Counted from the first letter of the stretch, positions 1 to 6,736 are shown. The stretch: DNA of 7,353 nt from an uncultured Hyphomicrobiales bacterium (GCA_903903935.1 CAIVAX010000501.1:1-7353); one strand, 5' to 3'. Notes: generated from the letters alone by a model not told the origin. Program-made: numbers and translations.

Positions 1-3
1 ACG

Positions 4-30
4 TACACACTCAACCCATACACACTCAAC
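4..30. repeat. 12-bp tandem direct repeat in a G-poor strip
   Basis: The 12-mer TACACACTCAAC occurs exactly at 4-15 and 19-30, a 15-nt period, with a partial third copy (TACACAAC) at 43-50. The whole strip 1-66 is A/C-rich on the plus strand: only three G and six T in 66 bases, so the minus strand (the nrdJ 3' flank) is G/T-rich with GGGG and GGG tracts. The bias stops at the nrdJ stop codon. I see no hairpin followed by a T-run, so this is not a recognisable intrinsic terminator. The function is unknown, and the left window edge hides how far it extends. Confidence 0.6.
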
Positions 31-66
31 GCAACTCACGCCTACACAACAAACCCAAACCCCAAC

Positions 67-3000
67 TCACGAACACCCCGTCGTGCTGCCGCAGGTGTCG
101 CACTTCAAGCAGGTGCCATTGCGCACCAAAGTGAAGTTGGCGCATTCAGGGCACGACTCGCCAACATAGCCTTTCATCCGCGCTTCAGCGCGTTTGTCCT
201 GCACGGAGGGAGAGGCGGCGGGACGTGCCGCCACTTCGGGTGTGCCCCAATCCAAATCATCGAGGGCCTCATGCGCTGCTTCGCGCAGATCCGTGACGAT
301 CTGTTGCGGATCACCCTTGAGAGCCGTCGCCCCTTCGGTCATCAGACCATAGGCAGGTGTCTCAACAAGACCGCCGCCGCCTTGCAACACCATTAAGCGA
401 TCAGCCTTGGAGCGGACAAAACCGCGCGAGACAAATTTGCTAGCTGTATTTTCAGGTGCGCGGCCCTGTTCTTCACCCTTGCCGATCACATCATGGCCAA
501 TGTCGCTGGTATCGACATGCGCCAGATCATTGCGGCCGAGGTAAGAAATAGCCAGCTCACGGAAGACATAGTCAAGAATCGACGTGGCATTCTTGATCGC
601 ATCATTGCCCTGCACAAAGCCCGCAGGTTCAAAGCGGGTGAAGGTGAAGGCATCGACATATTCTTCCAGCGGCACGCCATATTGCATACCAACCGAAATG
701 GCGATGGCAAAATTATTCATCAAGGAGCGGAAGGCCGCGCCTTCCTTATGCATATCGATGAAGATTTCGCCGATGCGGCCATCTTGATATTCGCCTGTGC
801 GCAGATAGACCTTATGGCCACCCACCACAGCCTTTTGCGTATAGCCCTTGCGACGATCGGGCAGACGCTCGCGCTCACGTGTGAGCTGCACGCGCTCAAT
901 GATCCTCTCGACAATGCGTTCGGTCACCTGGGTTGTGCGCGTGGTCATAGGCTGCGCGGCCAATTGATCGAGGCTGTCATCATCTTCATCCTCATCATCT
1001 TCGATGAGCTGAGAATTGAGCGGCTGCGAGAGCTTGGATCCATCGCGATATAGCGCATTGGCCTTCAGGCCCAAACGCCAAGAGAGCATATAGGCTTCTT
1101 TGCAATCCTCAACGCTGGCATCATTGGGCATATTGATCGTCTTGGAGATCGCGCCGGTGATGAAGGGTTGCGCTGCAGCCAGCATGTGAATGTGGCTATC
1201 AACGGACAGATAACGCTTGCCTGTGCGACCACATGGATTGGCGCAATCAAACACCTTGTAATGCTCCATCTTGAGATGGGGCGCACCTTCCAAGGTCATC
1301 GCACCGCAGACATGGATATTGGCTGCGTCAATCTCAGCCTTGGAATAGCCGAGGAATTGCAACAGATCAAAGGCAGGACCATCCATCTTGTCAGCAGGAA
1401 CTTTGAGACTGTCCTTGAGGAAATCCTCGCCCAAAGTCCAACGGTTGAAGACAAATTTAATGTCAAACGCACCAGCCAGACTCTTAGCCAATTCATCGAG
1501 CTTATCAGCGGTAAAGCCGCGAGCGCTCAAGCTTGAATTATTGACGCCAGGTGATTGAGCGAGTGAGGCATGGCCAACAGCATAGGCCTCAATCTCAGCA
1601 ATCTGTGCGCCTGTATAGCCCAGCACGCGCAGAGCTTCAGGAACAGCGCGATTGATGATCTTGAAATACCCACCACCGGCGAGCTTCTTGAATTTCACCA
1701 GAGCAAAGTCCGGCTCAATGCCTGTTGTGTCGCAATCCATCACCAGACCAATCGTGCCTGTGGGCGCGACAACGCTGACCTGCGCATTGCGATAGCCATG
1801 CTGTTCACCCAGCGACAAAGCTTTGTCCCAAGCCAAACGGGCATGCTCTGCGAGCACTTTACCATTCTCACCCAGAGTGGTGAGCGTGGCATGATCAAGC
1901 GCGACGGGGAGCGTATTGAGCGCCTCATAGCCCTTGGTCTCGCCATAAGCGGCGCGGCGATGATTGCGGATCACGCGCAACATATGCTGCGCATTGGGGG
2001 CATGGCCGGGGAAGGGGCCAAGCTCCTTGGCGATCTCAGCCGAAGTTGCATAGCTAATGCCGGTCATCACTGCGGTGAGCGCGCCCACAATGGCGCGGCC
2101 TTCATCGGAATCATAGCCAAGGCCAGATGACATCAACAGGCCGCCGACATTGGCATAACCAAGACCAAGCGTGCGATATTCATAGGACAGTTTGGCAATT
2201 TCCTTGGAGGGGAATTGCGCCATCATCACCGAGATTTCCAGCACGACAGTCCACAGGCGCACAGCATGTTCATAGGTCGTGATATCCAACAGACCTGTTG
2301 CGGGATCGCGGAAAGTCAGCAGATTGAGCGAGGCCAGATTGCACGCTGTATCGTCCAGGAACATATATTCCGAGCAGGGATTGGAAGCGATGATCTCGCC
2401 CGAGGCCGGGCAGGTGTGCCAATCATTGATCGTGGTGTGATATTGCAGGCCCGGATCGGCAGAGGCCCAAGCGGCATGGCCAATCTTTTCCCACAGATCA
2501 CGCGCCTTGAGTGTCTTGCCAACCTTGCCATCGGTGCGGCGGATCAAATTCCAATCGCCATCAGTGTCGACAGCCTTCAGAAAATCATCGGTGACGCGCA
2601 CGGAATTGTTGGAATTTTGGCCCGACACGGTCAGATAGGCTTCTGAATCCCAATCGGTGTCATAGGTGTCAAATTCAATATCCGTGAAACCTTGACGGCC
2701 AAATTGAATCACGCGCTTGATGTAATTATCCGGCACTTGATCGCGGCGCGCCATTTTGATGGCTTTCTTCAGCGCCGGATTCTTTTCCGGATTGAAGCAA
2801 TCATCACCCGAGCCTTCGCAATTCACGCAGCTGCGCATAATCGCTTTAAGATGCTTCTTGATGATTTTGGACCCAGTGACGAGAGCGGCGACCTTTTCCT
2901 CTTCCTTCACCTTCCAAGAAATATAGGATTCAATATCGGGATGGTCGGCATCAACGACAACCATTTTGGCGGCGCGACGTGTGGTGCCACCTGATTTGAT

Positions 3001-3801
3001 CGCGCCCGCAGCCCGATCACCAATCTTCAGAAAGGACATCAGGCCCGAGGACGAGCCACCACCTGAAAGCTTTTCGCTCTCGCCGCGAATGCGCGAGAAG
3101 TTTGAGCCTGTGCCAGAGCCATATTTGAACAAGCGGGCTTCACGTACCCACAGGTCCATAATGCCACCTTCATTGACCAGATCATCCTGCACGGCCTGAA
3201 TGAAACAGGCATGGGGCTGGGGATGCTCATAGGAGGATTTGGATTTGGTCAATTTGCCGGTGAAGGGATCAACATAGTGATGGCCTTGGCCGGGGCCATC
3301 AATACCATAGGCCCAATGCAGGCCGGTGTTGAACCATTGCGGCGAATTGGGTGCAGAAATCTGCTTGGCCAGCATATAGCGCAATTCGTCATAGAAAGCC
3401 TGCGCATCGGCTTCGGTGTCGAAATATTTGCCCTTCCAGCCCCAATAGGTCCATGTGCCAGCGAGGCGATCAAAGACCTGATTGGCCGAGGTTTCCGCGC
3501 CATAGTGCTCCTCTTTGGGCAAGGCGGCCAAAGCGGCTTCATCGGCAACGCTGCGCCAGAGGAAAGAGGGAACAGAATTCTCCTCCACCTTCTTCAGCTT
3601 GGCCGGAACGCCTGCTTTACGGAAGTATTTTTGGGCAATGACGTCGGAGGCGACCTGACTCCAATCGGCCGGCACTTCAATGCCAGACTTGGAGAACACC
3701 ACCGATCCATCCGGATTGCGGATCTCGCTCTTTGTCTCGCGGAAGCTGATGTCCGCATAAGGTGATTGGTGTGACTTTGTATAACGCCGTTCGATCCGCA
3801 T
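67..3801 (-). CDS. nrdJ: vitamin B12-dependent (class II) ribonucleotide reductase NrdJ
   Basis: NrdJ is the cytoplasmic enzyme that reduces ribonucleotides to deoxyribonucleotides using a thiyl radical generated with adenosylcobalamin, so it needs neither oxygen nor a separate radical subunit. The frame is intact, 1244 aa from the chosen start. Visible motifs: NSPQWFNTG (152-160); Cys199 in HACFIQ, first cysteine of the active-site redox pair; [13 protein letters not shown] (225-237); the radical loop NPCSE with Asn474, Cys476 and Glu478; Cys487 in [10 protein letters not shown], the second redox cysteine; PTGTIG (680-685), phosphate-binding; LYRDGSK (917-923), near the barrel end; an acidic run 934-942; a charged helical stretch about 959-980; a TSCPD-type region about 987-1090; and six cysteines in the last 28 residues, including CPEC, CLKC and the end CGSTTGCS. 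An insertion at about 299-393 carries CVNC. The ATG at 3801 (MRIERRYTK) is preferred because homologues begin this way and GGGATTGAGAGAG precedes it. The in-frame ATG at 3816 lacks a Shine-Dalgarno sequence and has a hairpin just upstream. No intein or N-terminal ATP-cone is recognised. Confidence 0.97.
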   Translation of the reverse strand: MRIERRYTKSHQSPYADISFRETKSEIRNPDGSVVFSKSGIEVPADWSQVASDVIAQKYFRKAGVPAKLKKVEENSVPSFLWRSVADEAALAALPKEEHYGAETSANQVFDRLAGTWTYWGWKGKYFDTEADAQAFYDELRYMLAKQISAPNSPQWFNTGLHWAYGIDGPGQGHHYVDPFTGKLTKSKSSYEHPQPHACFIQAVQDDLVNEGGIMDLWVREARLFKYGSGTGSNFSRIRGESEKLSGGGSSSGLMSFLKIGDRAAGAIKSGGTTRRAAKMVVVDADHPDIESYISWKVKEEEKVAALVTGSKIIKKHLKAIMRSCVNCEGSGDDCFNPEKNPALKKAIKMARRDQVPDNYIKRVIQFGRQGFTDIEFDTYDTDWDSEAYLTVSGQNSNNSVRVTDDFLKAVDTDGDWNLIRRTDGKVGKTLKARDLWEKIGHAAWASADPGLQYHTTINDWHTCPASGEIIASNPCSEYMFLDDTACNLASLNLLTFRDPATGLLDITTYEHAVRLWTVVLEISVMMAQFPSKEIAKLSYEYRTLGLGYANVGGLLMSSGLGYDSDEGRAIVGALTAVMTGISYATSAEIAKELGPFPGHAPNAQHMLRVIRNHRRAAYGETKGYEALNTLPVALDHATLTTLGENGKVLAEHARLAWDKALSLGEQHGYRNAQVSVVAPTGTIGLVMDCDTTGIEPDFALVKFKKLAGGGYFKIINRAVPEALRVLGYTGAQIAEIEAYAVGHASLAQSPGVNNSSLSARGFTADKLDELAKSLAGAFDIKFVFNRWTLGEDFLKDSLKVPADKMDGPAFDLLQFLGYSKAEIDAANIHVCGAMTLEGAPHLKMEHYKVFDCANPCGRTGKRYLSVDSHIHMLAAAQPFITGAISKTINMPNDASVEDCKEAYMLSWRLGLKANALYRDGSKLSQPLNSQLIEDDEDEDDDSLDQLAAQPMTTRTTQVTERIVERIIERVQLTRERERLPDRRKGYTQKAVVGGHKVYLRTGEYQDGRIGEIFIDMHKEGAAFRSLMNNFAIAISVGMQYGVPLEEYVDAFTFTRFEPAGFVQGNDAIKNATSILDYVFRELAISYLGRNDLAHVDTSDIGHDVIGKGEEQGRAPENTASKFVSRGFVRSKADRLMVLQGGGGLVETPAYGLMTEGATALKGDPQQIVTDLREAAHEALDDLDWGTPEVAARPAASPSVQDKRAEARMKGYVGESCPECANFTLVRNGTCLKCDTCGSTTGCS

Positions 3802-3974
3802 CTCTCTCAATCCCATGTAACGCAGGCAAAAGCACTGCGCGAGTCCAAACCAGCCCCTGTCCTCGTTTGAATGTCCCCGAAACTCTTTGGGCGGTCCTTA
3901 AAATTGACTGCCCGAATACTTTGGACTGCTCACCAAAGGCCATTTTGAAATGGTTTGAATGGTGCCTCAGTCAG
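3802..3974 (-). promoter_or_regulatory. predicted structured 5' leader of nrdJ
   Basis: If the promoter at 3981-4010 is used, nrdJ mRNA has a leader of about 170 nt. It contains several inverted repeats. CCATTT/AAATGG lies at 3940-3953. An 8-bp perfect pair, AGTCCAAA at 3842-3849 and TTTGGACT at 3920-3927, encloses about 70 nt. Within that, 3889-3913 pairs GGGC with GCCC, then after one mismatch three further pairs, around an A/T loop. A compact hairpin sits at 3821-3839. I looked for cobalamin-riboswitch hallmarks (the conserved B12 box, GCCACTG) and did not find them. A regulatory RNA is therefore possible but not assigned to a class. Both the transcript start and the folding are inferred by eye. 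Confidence 0.35.
3821..3839 (-). promoter_or_regulatory. compact hairpin just upstream of the nrdJ start
   Basis: In mRNA sense this reads CGCAGtGCTTTTGCCTGCG: seven base pairs, one bulged T and a TTTT loop. It ends 19 nt before the chosen start codon at 3801 and only 4 nt before the alternative ATG at 3816, where it would occlude ribosome binding. That supports the downstream start. It could tune translation initiation. It is not followed by a T-run, so it does not look like a terminator. Confidence 0.5.
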
Positions 3975-3980
3975 ACCGTG

Positions 3981-4010
3981 AAAATAGTCTCGCTGTCATG
4001 ATTGCGTCAA
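3981..4010 (-). promoter_or_regulatory. sigma70-like promoter of nrdJ
   Basis: On the minus strand, TTGACG (4010-4005, five of six matches to the -35 consensus) is followed after 18 nt by TATTTT (3986-3981, four of six matches to the -10 consensus). Transcription would start near 3974. The -35 hexamer lies inside the first NrdR box, the expected arrangement for a repressor that blocks RNA polymerase. No transcript data are available here. Confidence 0.6.
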
Positions 4011-4052
4011 GCAATTGTGTCTGACTTGACTAATAGACACAAAATGTTGTGG
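4005..4052 (-). promoter_or_regulatory. tandem NrdR boxes controlling nrdJ
   Basis: NrdR is the ATP/dATP-sensing repressor of ribonucleotide reductase genes and binds paired 16-bp boxes with consensus acaCwAtATaTwGtgt. Box 2 (4037-4052, ACACAAAATGTTGTGG) agrees at 13 of 16 positions, including all the most conserved ones. Box 1 (4005-4020, CGTCAAGCAATTGTGT) agrees at 10 of 16, with an essentially perfect right half. The boxes are separated by exactly 16 bp, 32 bp centre to centre, matching the three-helical-turn spacing known for NrdR operators. Box 1 covers the -35 element of the predicted nrdJ promoter, so repression when dATP is abundant is the natural reading. The nrdR gene is not in this window. 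Confidence 0.85.
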
Positions 4053-4476
4053 GGCCCTGTGGAGAATGGGGATAGAGGGATGAGTGGGATACAAGTCTCT
4101 GACTATGTGGGATTTAGAATTTTTCCACCGGGTTTGGGCAGGGGGTGATTCTACCCAGAGGAGGAAATTTTGCTCACAAAATAATCCGCGATAATCCAAT
4201 TTTCCTCGCTTTTCCTTGGGCTTGGCTCATCGCCCAGAGACTCAACCCTGGCCCCTGATTTTGCGTTTCACGCTCTTATGACAAGTCATGGCGTCAGAAT
4301 CGGTCAACAGTGCTGACGTGTGTGGGCTGAGGAGTGCGTATTTTTGCTTAGAAAAAAATCTTCTTGGACTTTTTGATGAGCTGCCAGTGTTGTCAAGACT
4401 AGACTCAGTCAGGGGCACTCGCCATAGTCACTTCGACTCGCCCTATCTTTGCGGCAGGCCTCTTTTGGATGATCCC
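4053..4476. other. intergenic region between the NrdR boxes and the NDUFA12 gene
   Basis: No gene is supported here. The frame of the downstream gene stays open back to an ATG at 4288, but those 63 codons do not resemble the family. Contents: eight G-runs of three or more bases on the plus strand between 4051 and 4145; a one-mismatch DnaA-box-like TGTGGAGAA at 4058-4066; the repeat structure at 4161-4207; a TGACAAGTCA palindrome at 4279-4288; an inverted repeat CGTCAG/CTGACG at 4292-4318; and GANTC sites at 4147, 4239, 4297, 4402 and 4435. I found no convincing promoter for the rightward gene. Confidence 0.5.
4161..4207. repeat. imperfect inverted repeat enclosing a 10-bp-spaced direct repeat
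   Basis: The arms GAGGAAATTT (4161-4170) and AATTTTCCTC (4198-4207) pair at nine of ten positions. Inside the loop, ATAATCC is repeated exactly at 4181-4187 and 4191-4197, one helical turn apart. The layout resembles a protein-binding site, but I cannot name a regulator. Confidence 0.45.
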
Positions 4477-4884
4477 ATGCACTGGCTTTTGCAGTTTTTT
4501 ACTTGGTGGAATGGCCAATCGCTCAATACGCGCTTTCATACTTGGCGCAATGGTGAAAGTGTTGGTCAGGATGAGCAGGGCAATCAGTATTACCGCACCA
4601 AGGGCGGGCAGATTGATCCTGCTTTAGGCTTTGAGCGCCGCTGGGTGATCTTTGCCGGTGAATCGGATGCCTCGAAAGTGCCGCCCGGCTGGCATGGCTG
4701 GTTGCATCACACGTTTGATACACCTCCCAATCAGGAGAGCTATCAGGCACGCGAATGGGAATTGCCCCATTTGGCCAATCAGACCGGTACGCCAGCCGCT
4801 TATCGCCCGCAGGGCTCAACGCTGAGCACGGCCAAGCGTCCACCCGCCAGCGGCGATTATCAGGCCTGGACCCCAGGTCGGTGA
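4477..4884 (+). CDS. NADH:ubiquinone oxidoreductase subunit, NDUFA12 family
   Basis: This is a 135-aa homologue of NDUFA12 (B17.2), a supernumerary subunit of respiratory complex I found in mitochondria and alphaproteobacteria. It sits at the peripheral arm near the membrane and helps assembly or stability rather than catalysis. Family landmarks are visible in order: LLQFFTWWNGQ (4-14), TRFHTWR (18-24), VGQDEQGNQYYR (29-40), DPALGFERRWVIFAGE (47-62), ASKVPPGWHGWLHHTF (65-80), AYRPQGSTL (108-116) and DYQAWTP (128-134). No signal peptide or membrane segment is evident. The start at 4477 (MHWLLQFF) matches where homologues begin. The open frame continues upstream to 4288, but that part is unlike the family. 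The ribosome-binding site is weak (TTGGATGA upstream). The gene precedes the DUF2155 gene on the same strand with a 118-bp gap, an order common in Hyphomicrobiales. Confidence 0.93.
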   Translation: MHWLLQFFTWWNGQSLNTRFHTWRNGESVGQDEQGNQYYRTKGGQIDPALGFERRWVIFAGESDASKVPPGWHGWLHHTFDTPPNQESYQAREWELPHLANQTGTPAAYRPQGSTLSTAKRPPASGDYQAWTPGR

Positions 4885-4898
4885 CGCCCTTGCGGTCA

Positions 4899-4922
4899 CA
4901 GAGGCATTTCTGCCCTGATTTT
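4899..4922 (+). terminator. weak candidate terminator after the NDUFA12 gene
   Basis: Fifteen bases after the stop codon, CAGAGGCATTTCTGCCCTG (4899-4917) can form a seven-pair stem with one bulged A and a TTTC loop, followed by A and then four T (4919-4922). The T-tract is short, so at best it is a leaky terminator. If functional it would partly separate this gene from the DUF2155 gene. Confidence 0.35.
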
Positions 4923-5002
4923 GCCAATCCTTATCTCTATAGAAAGCAAATAGTAAATATTAATCGGCCATATAGATGCCTATGGATTGAGGTCTGGGTG
5001 GA

Positions 5003-5959
5003 ATGACAGTGAGCCGTAAAACCCGATCACCGGATCTTGCCCGCCAGCAGCGGGATGGACGCAGAGCAAGCAAGCTTATTGCTTGCCTTTGCGCGTTTTT
5101 TTTCGCCTCGGTCGGCTCGGCCTACGCCGACTACATCAAACACCCTATGGCTGTGTTTGCCGGATTGGATAAGGTCACCGGACGGATCATCAGCTTTGAA
5201 GTCTCGATCGATGAGACCGTGCAATTTGGATCCTTGCAAATCACGCCCCGTGCCTGTTTCACCCGCCCACCTACAGAAGCACCGCTGACCGATTCTTTCG
5301 TCGAGGTTGATGAAGTCGCAGCCAACAATGACTATAAGCGGATTTTCTCGGGCTGGATGTTTGCTGCTAGTCCCGGCCTGCATGGCATTGAGCATGCGGT
5401 CTATGATGCTTGGATGACCGATTGCAAAGGCGGGGTTGAGATCGTCAAAGTCGCGCCCGAGACATTGGTGGATCCGCGCGAAGCTGAATTTGTGAAATCC
5501 TTGGGCGGCGCGCCGGCACTCCAAGCCAAAGGGGGTAATGCCTTTCGCGATCCGGCTAATCCGCCTAAGGGGCCGACCAATTCCAATGGCTTTATCGAAG
5601 TGGGCGCGGCGCCCGGCATGGGTAATCGCTCGCAGGTTCCAGAGCTTCGCACCACAGATACACGCAGCCCAGATCCACGTCCCGCCGCCAATCCCAATCC
5701 ACGCCCGGTGAACCCTGCCACGCCCGCGCCCAACCTTCCTGCGGCCAATCAAGGCTTCTCCCAGCCCGCGCGCACGACGGCGCAAGCGCCAAACACTCAG
5801 GCTCCGGCCAATTCTGCTGCGCTACCAGATGATACATTGCGCCCGCCCGGATTAATCGGTCAGGCCAATCCCGCTCAGCGCGGGCAGACGGCACCCAATA
5901 CGGGGGCTAATCGCGGTGCGCCTTCGCGTAGTTTCTTCCCAACCGTGGCCCAGCCCTGA
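5003..5959 (+). CDS. exported DUF2155 domain-containing protein
   Basis: This is a 318-aa protein whose molecular function is not known. Residues 1-42 look like a Sec signal peptide: a basic n-region ending RRASK, a hydrophobic core LIACLCAFFFASVG, and a likely cleavage after AYA (42/43), which places the mature protein in the periplasm. The DUF2155 domain spans about residues 50-145. It includes VFAGLDKVTGRI (51-62), a beta-rich middle, and the conserved pair Cys85 (PRACFTRPP) and Cys141 (WMTDCK), which could form a disulfide. Residues about 170-318 are low-complexity and rich in Pro, Ala and Asn, so probably disordered. The ATG at 5003 follows GGTCTGGGTGGA, a plausible ribosome-binding site. 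The gene lies downstream of the complex I accessory gene and converges on aat. The domain assignment is firm; a role in the envelope is only inferred from export. Confidence 0.9.
   Translation: MTVSRKTRSPDLARQQRDGRRASKLIACLCAFFFASVGSAYADYIKHPMAVFAGLDKVTGRIISFEVSIDETVQFGSLQITPRACFTRPPTEAPLTDSFVEVDEVAANNDYKRIFSGWMFAASPGLHGIEHAVYDAWMTDCKGGVEIVKVAPETLVDPREAEFVKSLGGAPALQAKGGNAFRDPANPPKGPTNSNGFIEVGAAPGMGNRSQVPELRTTDTRSPDPRPAANPNPRPVNPATPAPNLPAANQGFSQPARTTAQAPNTQAPANSAALPDDTLRPPGLIGQANPAQRGQTAPNTGANRGAPSRSFFPTVAQP
5066..5103 (+). promoter_or_regulatory. intragenic hairpin followed by a T8 tract in the DUF2155 signal sequence
   Basis: GCAAGCAA (5066-5073) and TTGCTTGC (5079-5086) form a perfect 8-bp stem around the loop GCTTA. 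Nine bases later comes an uninterrupted run of eight T (5096-5103), coding for part of AFFF in the signal peptide core. The spacing between stem and T-run is longer than in a canonical intrinsic terminator, so pausing or attenuation is possible but unproven. Confidence 0.4.
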
Positions 5960-5976
5960 TCTGATCAGAGCAAGGG

Positions 5977-6660
5977 TTACGTTTGGGTCCCAGCGCGGGC
6001 CAAGCTCAGCGCCTCTGCGCCAGATAAAGTTTTTGTCGGCGACCAAATCGATACATCGGCGCCAGATCCCAAAGCAGCCTCCAGAGCCGTGTGAAAGTCC
6101 TCGCGTGGAATCTCAATAGCGCCTAGCGATTGCAAATGCGGCGTGATGAATTGCGTATCGAGCAATTGATAATGACCAAGCTTCAATCTTGCGATGAGAT
6201 GCACAAGGGCGACTTTTGACGCATTGGGCGCCAGATGAAACATGCTTTCACCAAAGAAGGCCCCGCCGAGCGCCACACCATACAGGCCGCCGACCAATTG
6301 ATGGGTGTCATCATAGATTTCAATCGTGTGCACAAAGCCTTGCTGATAAAGCTCGTTATAAAGATCACGAATGGTTTGATTGATCCACGTCTCTTCCTGA
6401 CGCTTGGCATTTCGCGCACAAGCTTCAATCACGCTTTGGAAGTCACGATCCACTCTGATCGTAAAGTGATCCGAGTGCACCAGCTTGGCCAGACTTTTTG
6501 AAATGATCAGTCCATTGAGCGGAAAAATACCGCGCTCATCTGGATCGAGCCAGATGAGTTCAGGATCCTCGGCGCTCTTGGCCATTGGAAACACACCAAT
6601 GGAATAAGCACGCAGGATCAATTGAGCGCTCAGCTCGGGACGTTGACGTTTGGCACACAT
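5977..6660 (-). CDS. aat: leucyl/phenylalanyl-tRNA--protein transferase
   Basis: Aat transfers leucine or phenylalanine from charged tRNA to the N-terminal Arg or Lys of proteins, creating an N-degron recognised by ClpS for ClpAP degradation. It acts in the cytoplasm. The 227-aa product is of normal length and has the family motifs: AYSIGVFPM (18-26), IWLDPDERGIFPL (36-48), TWI (91-93), HTIEIYDDTHQLVGGLYGV (111-129), GGAFFGESMF (132-141), NASKVAL (146-152) and LLDTQF (166-171). The start is fixed from upstream: an in-frame stop lies at 6673-6675 and no other start codon falls between it and the ATG at 6660. No Shine-Dalgarno sequence is evident before it. It follows the helicase gene on the same strand after 87 bp and ends 17 bp from the converging DUF2155 gene. 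Proximity to DUF2155 and NDUFA12 genes is common in Hyphomicrobiales. Confidence 0.96.
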   Translation of the reverse strand: MCAKRQRPELSAQLILRAYSIGVFPMAKSAEDPELIWLDPDERGIFPLNGLIISKSLAKLVHSDHFTIRVDRDFQSVIEACARNAKRQEETWINQTIRDLYNELYQQGFVHTIEIYDDTHQLVGGLYGVALGGAFFGESMFHLAPNASKVALVHLIARLKLGHYQLLDTQFITPHLQSLGAIEIPREDFHTALEAALGSGADVSIWSPTKTLSGAEALSLARAGTQT

Positions 6661-6694
6661 AAACCAAGAGTGTCAGAAAAGCATTCAGCGTCAA

Positions 6695-6736
6695 GCCAAG
6701 ACCTTCAGTCTCAAACAAAGACAGTTAAGTCTTGGC
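6695..6736. repeat. hairpin-forming inverted repeat between helicase gene and aat
   Basis: GCCAAGAC (6695-6702) and GTCTTGGC (6729-6736) are a perfect 8-bp inverted repeat. Inside it, GTCT (6708-6711) and AGAC (6719-6722) pair around CAAACAA, with further pairs possible between, giving an extended hairpin. It begins 12 bases past the helicase stop codon in the direction of transcription. The following bases are TTGACG, not a T-run, so it is not a canonical intrinsic terminator. It could act as an mRNA 3' end stabiliser, or as a processing site if the two genes are cotranscribed. Confidence 0.5.

Noticed and set aside
493..3765. Open plus-strand frames of about 120-190 codons opposite nrdJ (493-1053, 1570-2130, 3211-3765)
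   Set aside because: They lie wholly inside the well-supported nrdJ frame, their products match no family I recognise, and antisense openness is expected from codon bias.
3996..4199. Small minus-strand frame of 67 codons over the NrdR boxes
   Set aside because: It overlaps the operator and promoter, its product resembles nothing known, and it has no ribosome-binding site.
3802..4290. Cobalamin riboswitch upstream of nrdJ
   Set aside because: Neither strand shows the B12 box or the GCCACTG core. The structure present is reported only as an unclassified leader.
4288..4476. N-terminal extension of the NDUFA12-family protein from the ATG at 4288
   Set aside because: The 63 extra residues are unlike the family, and MHWLLQFFTWW at 4477 matches the usual N terminus.
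4921..4985. Promoter for the DUF2155 gene in the A/T-rich gap (TATAGA at 4938 and 4971)
   Set aside because: No acceptable -35 hexamer lies 16-18 bp upstream of either candidate, so no call is made.
5027..5785. A 252-codon minus-strand frame opposite the DUF2155 gene
   Set aside because: It is antisense to a gene with a clear signal peptide and domain, and its translation is Arg/Gly-rich with no recognisable domain.
6666..6694. Promoter for aat with TTGACG at 6694-6689
   Set aside because: The -35 match is good, but the hexamer at the right spacing (ACTCTT) matches the -10 consensus at only two of six positions.
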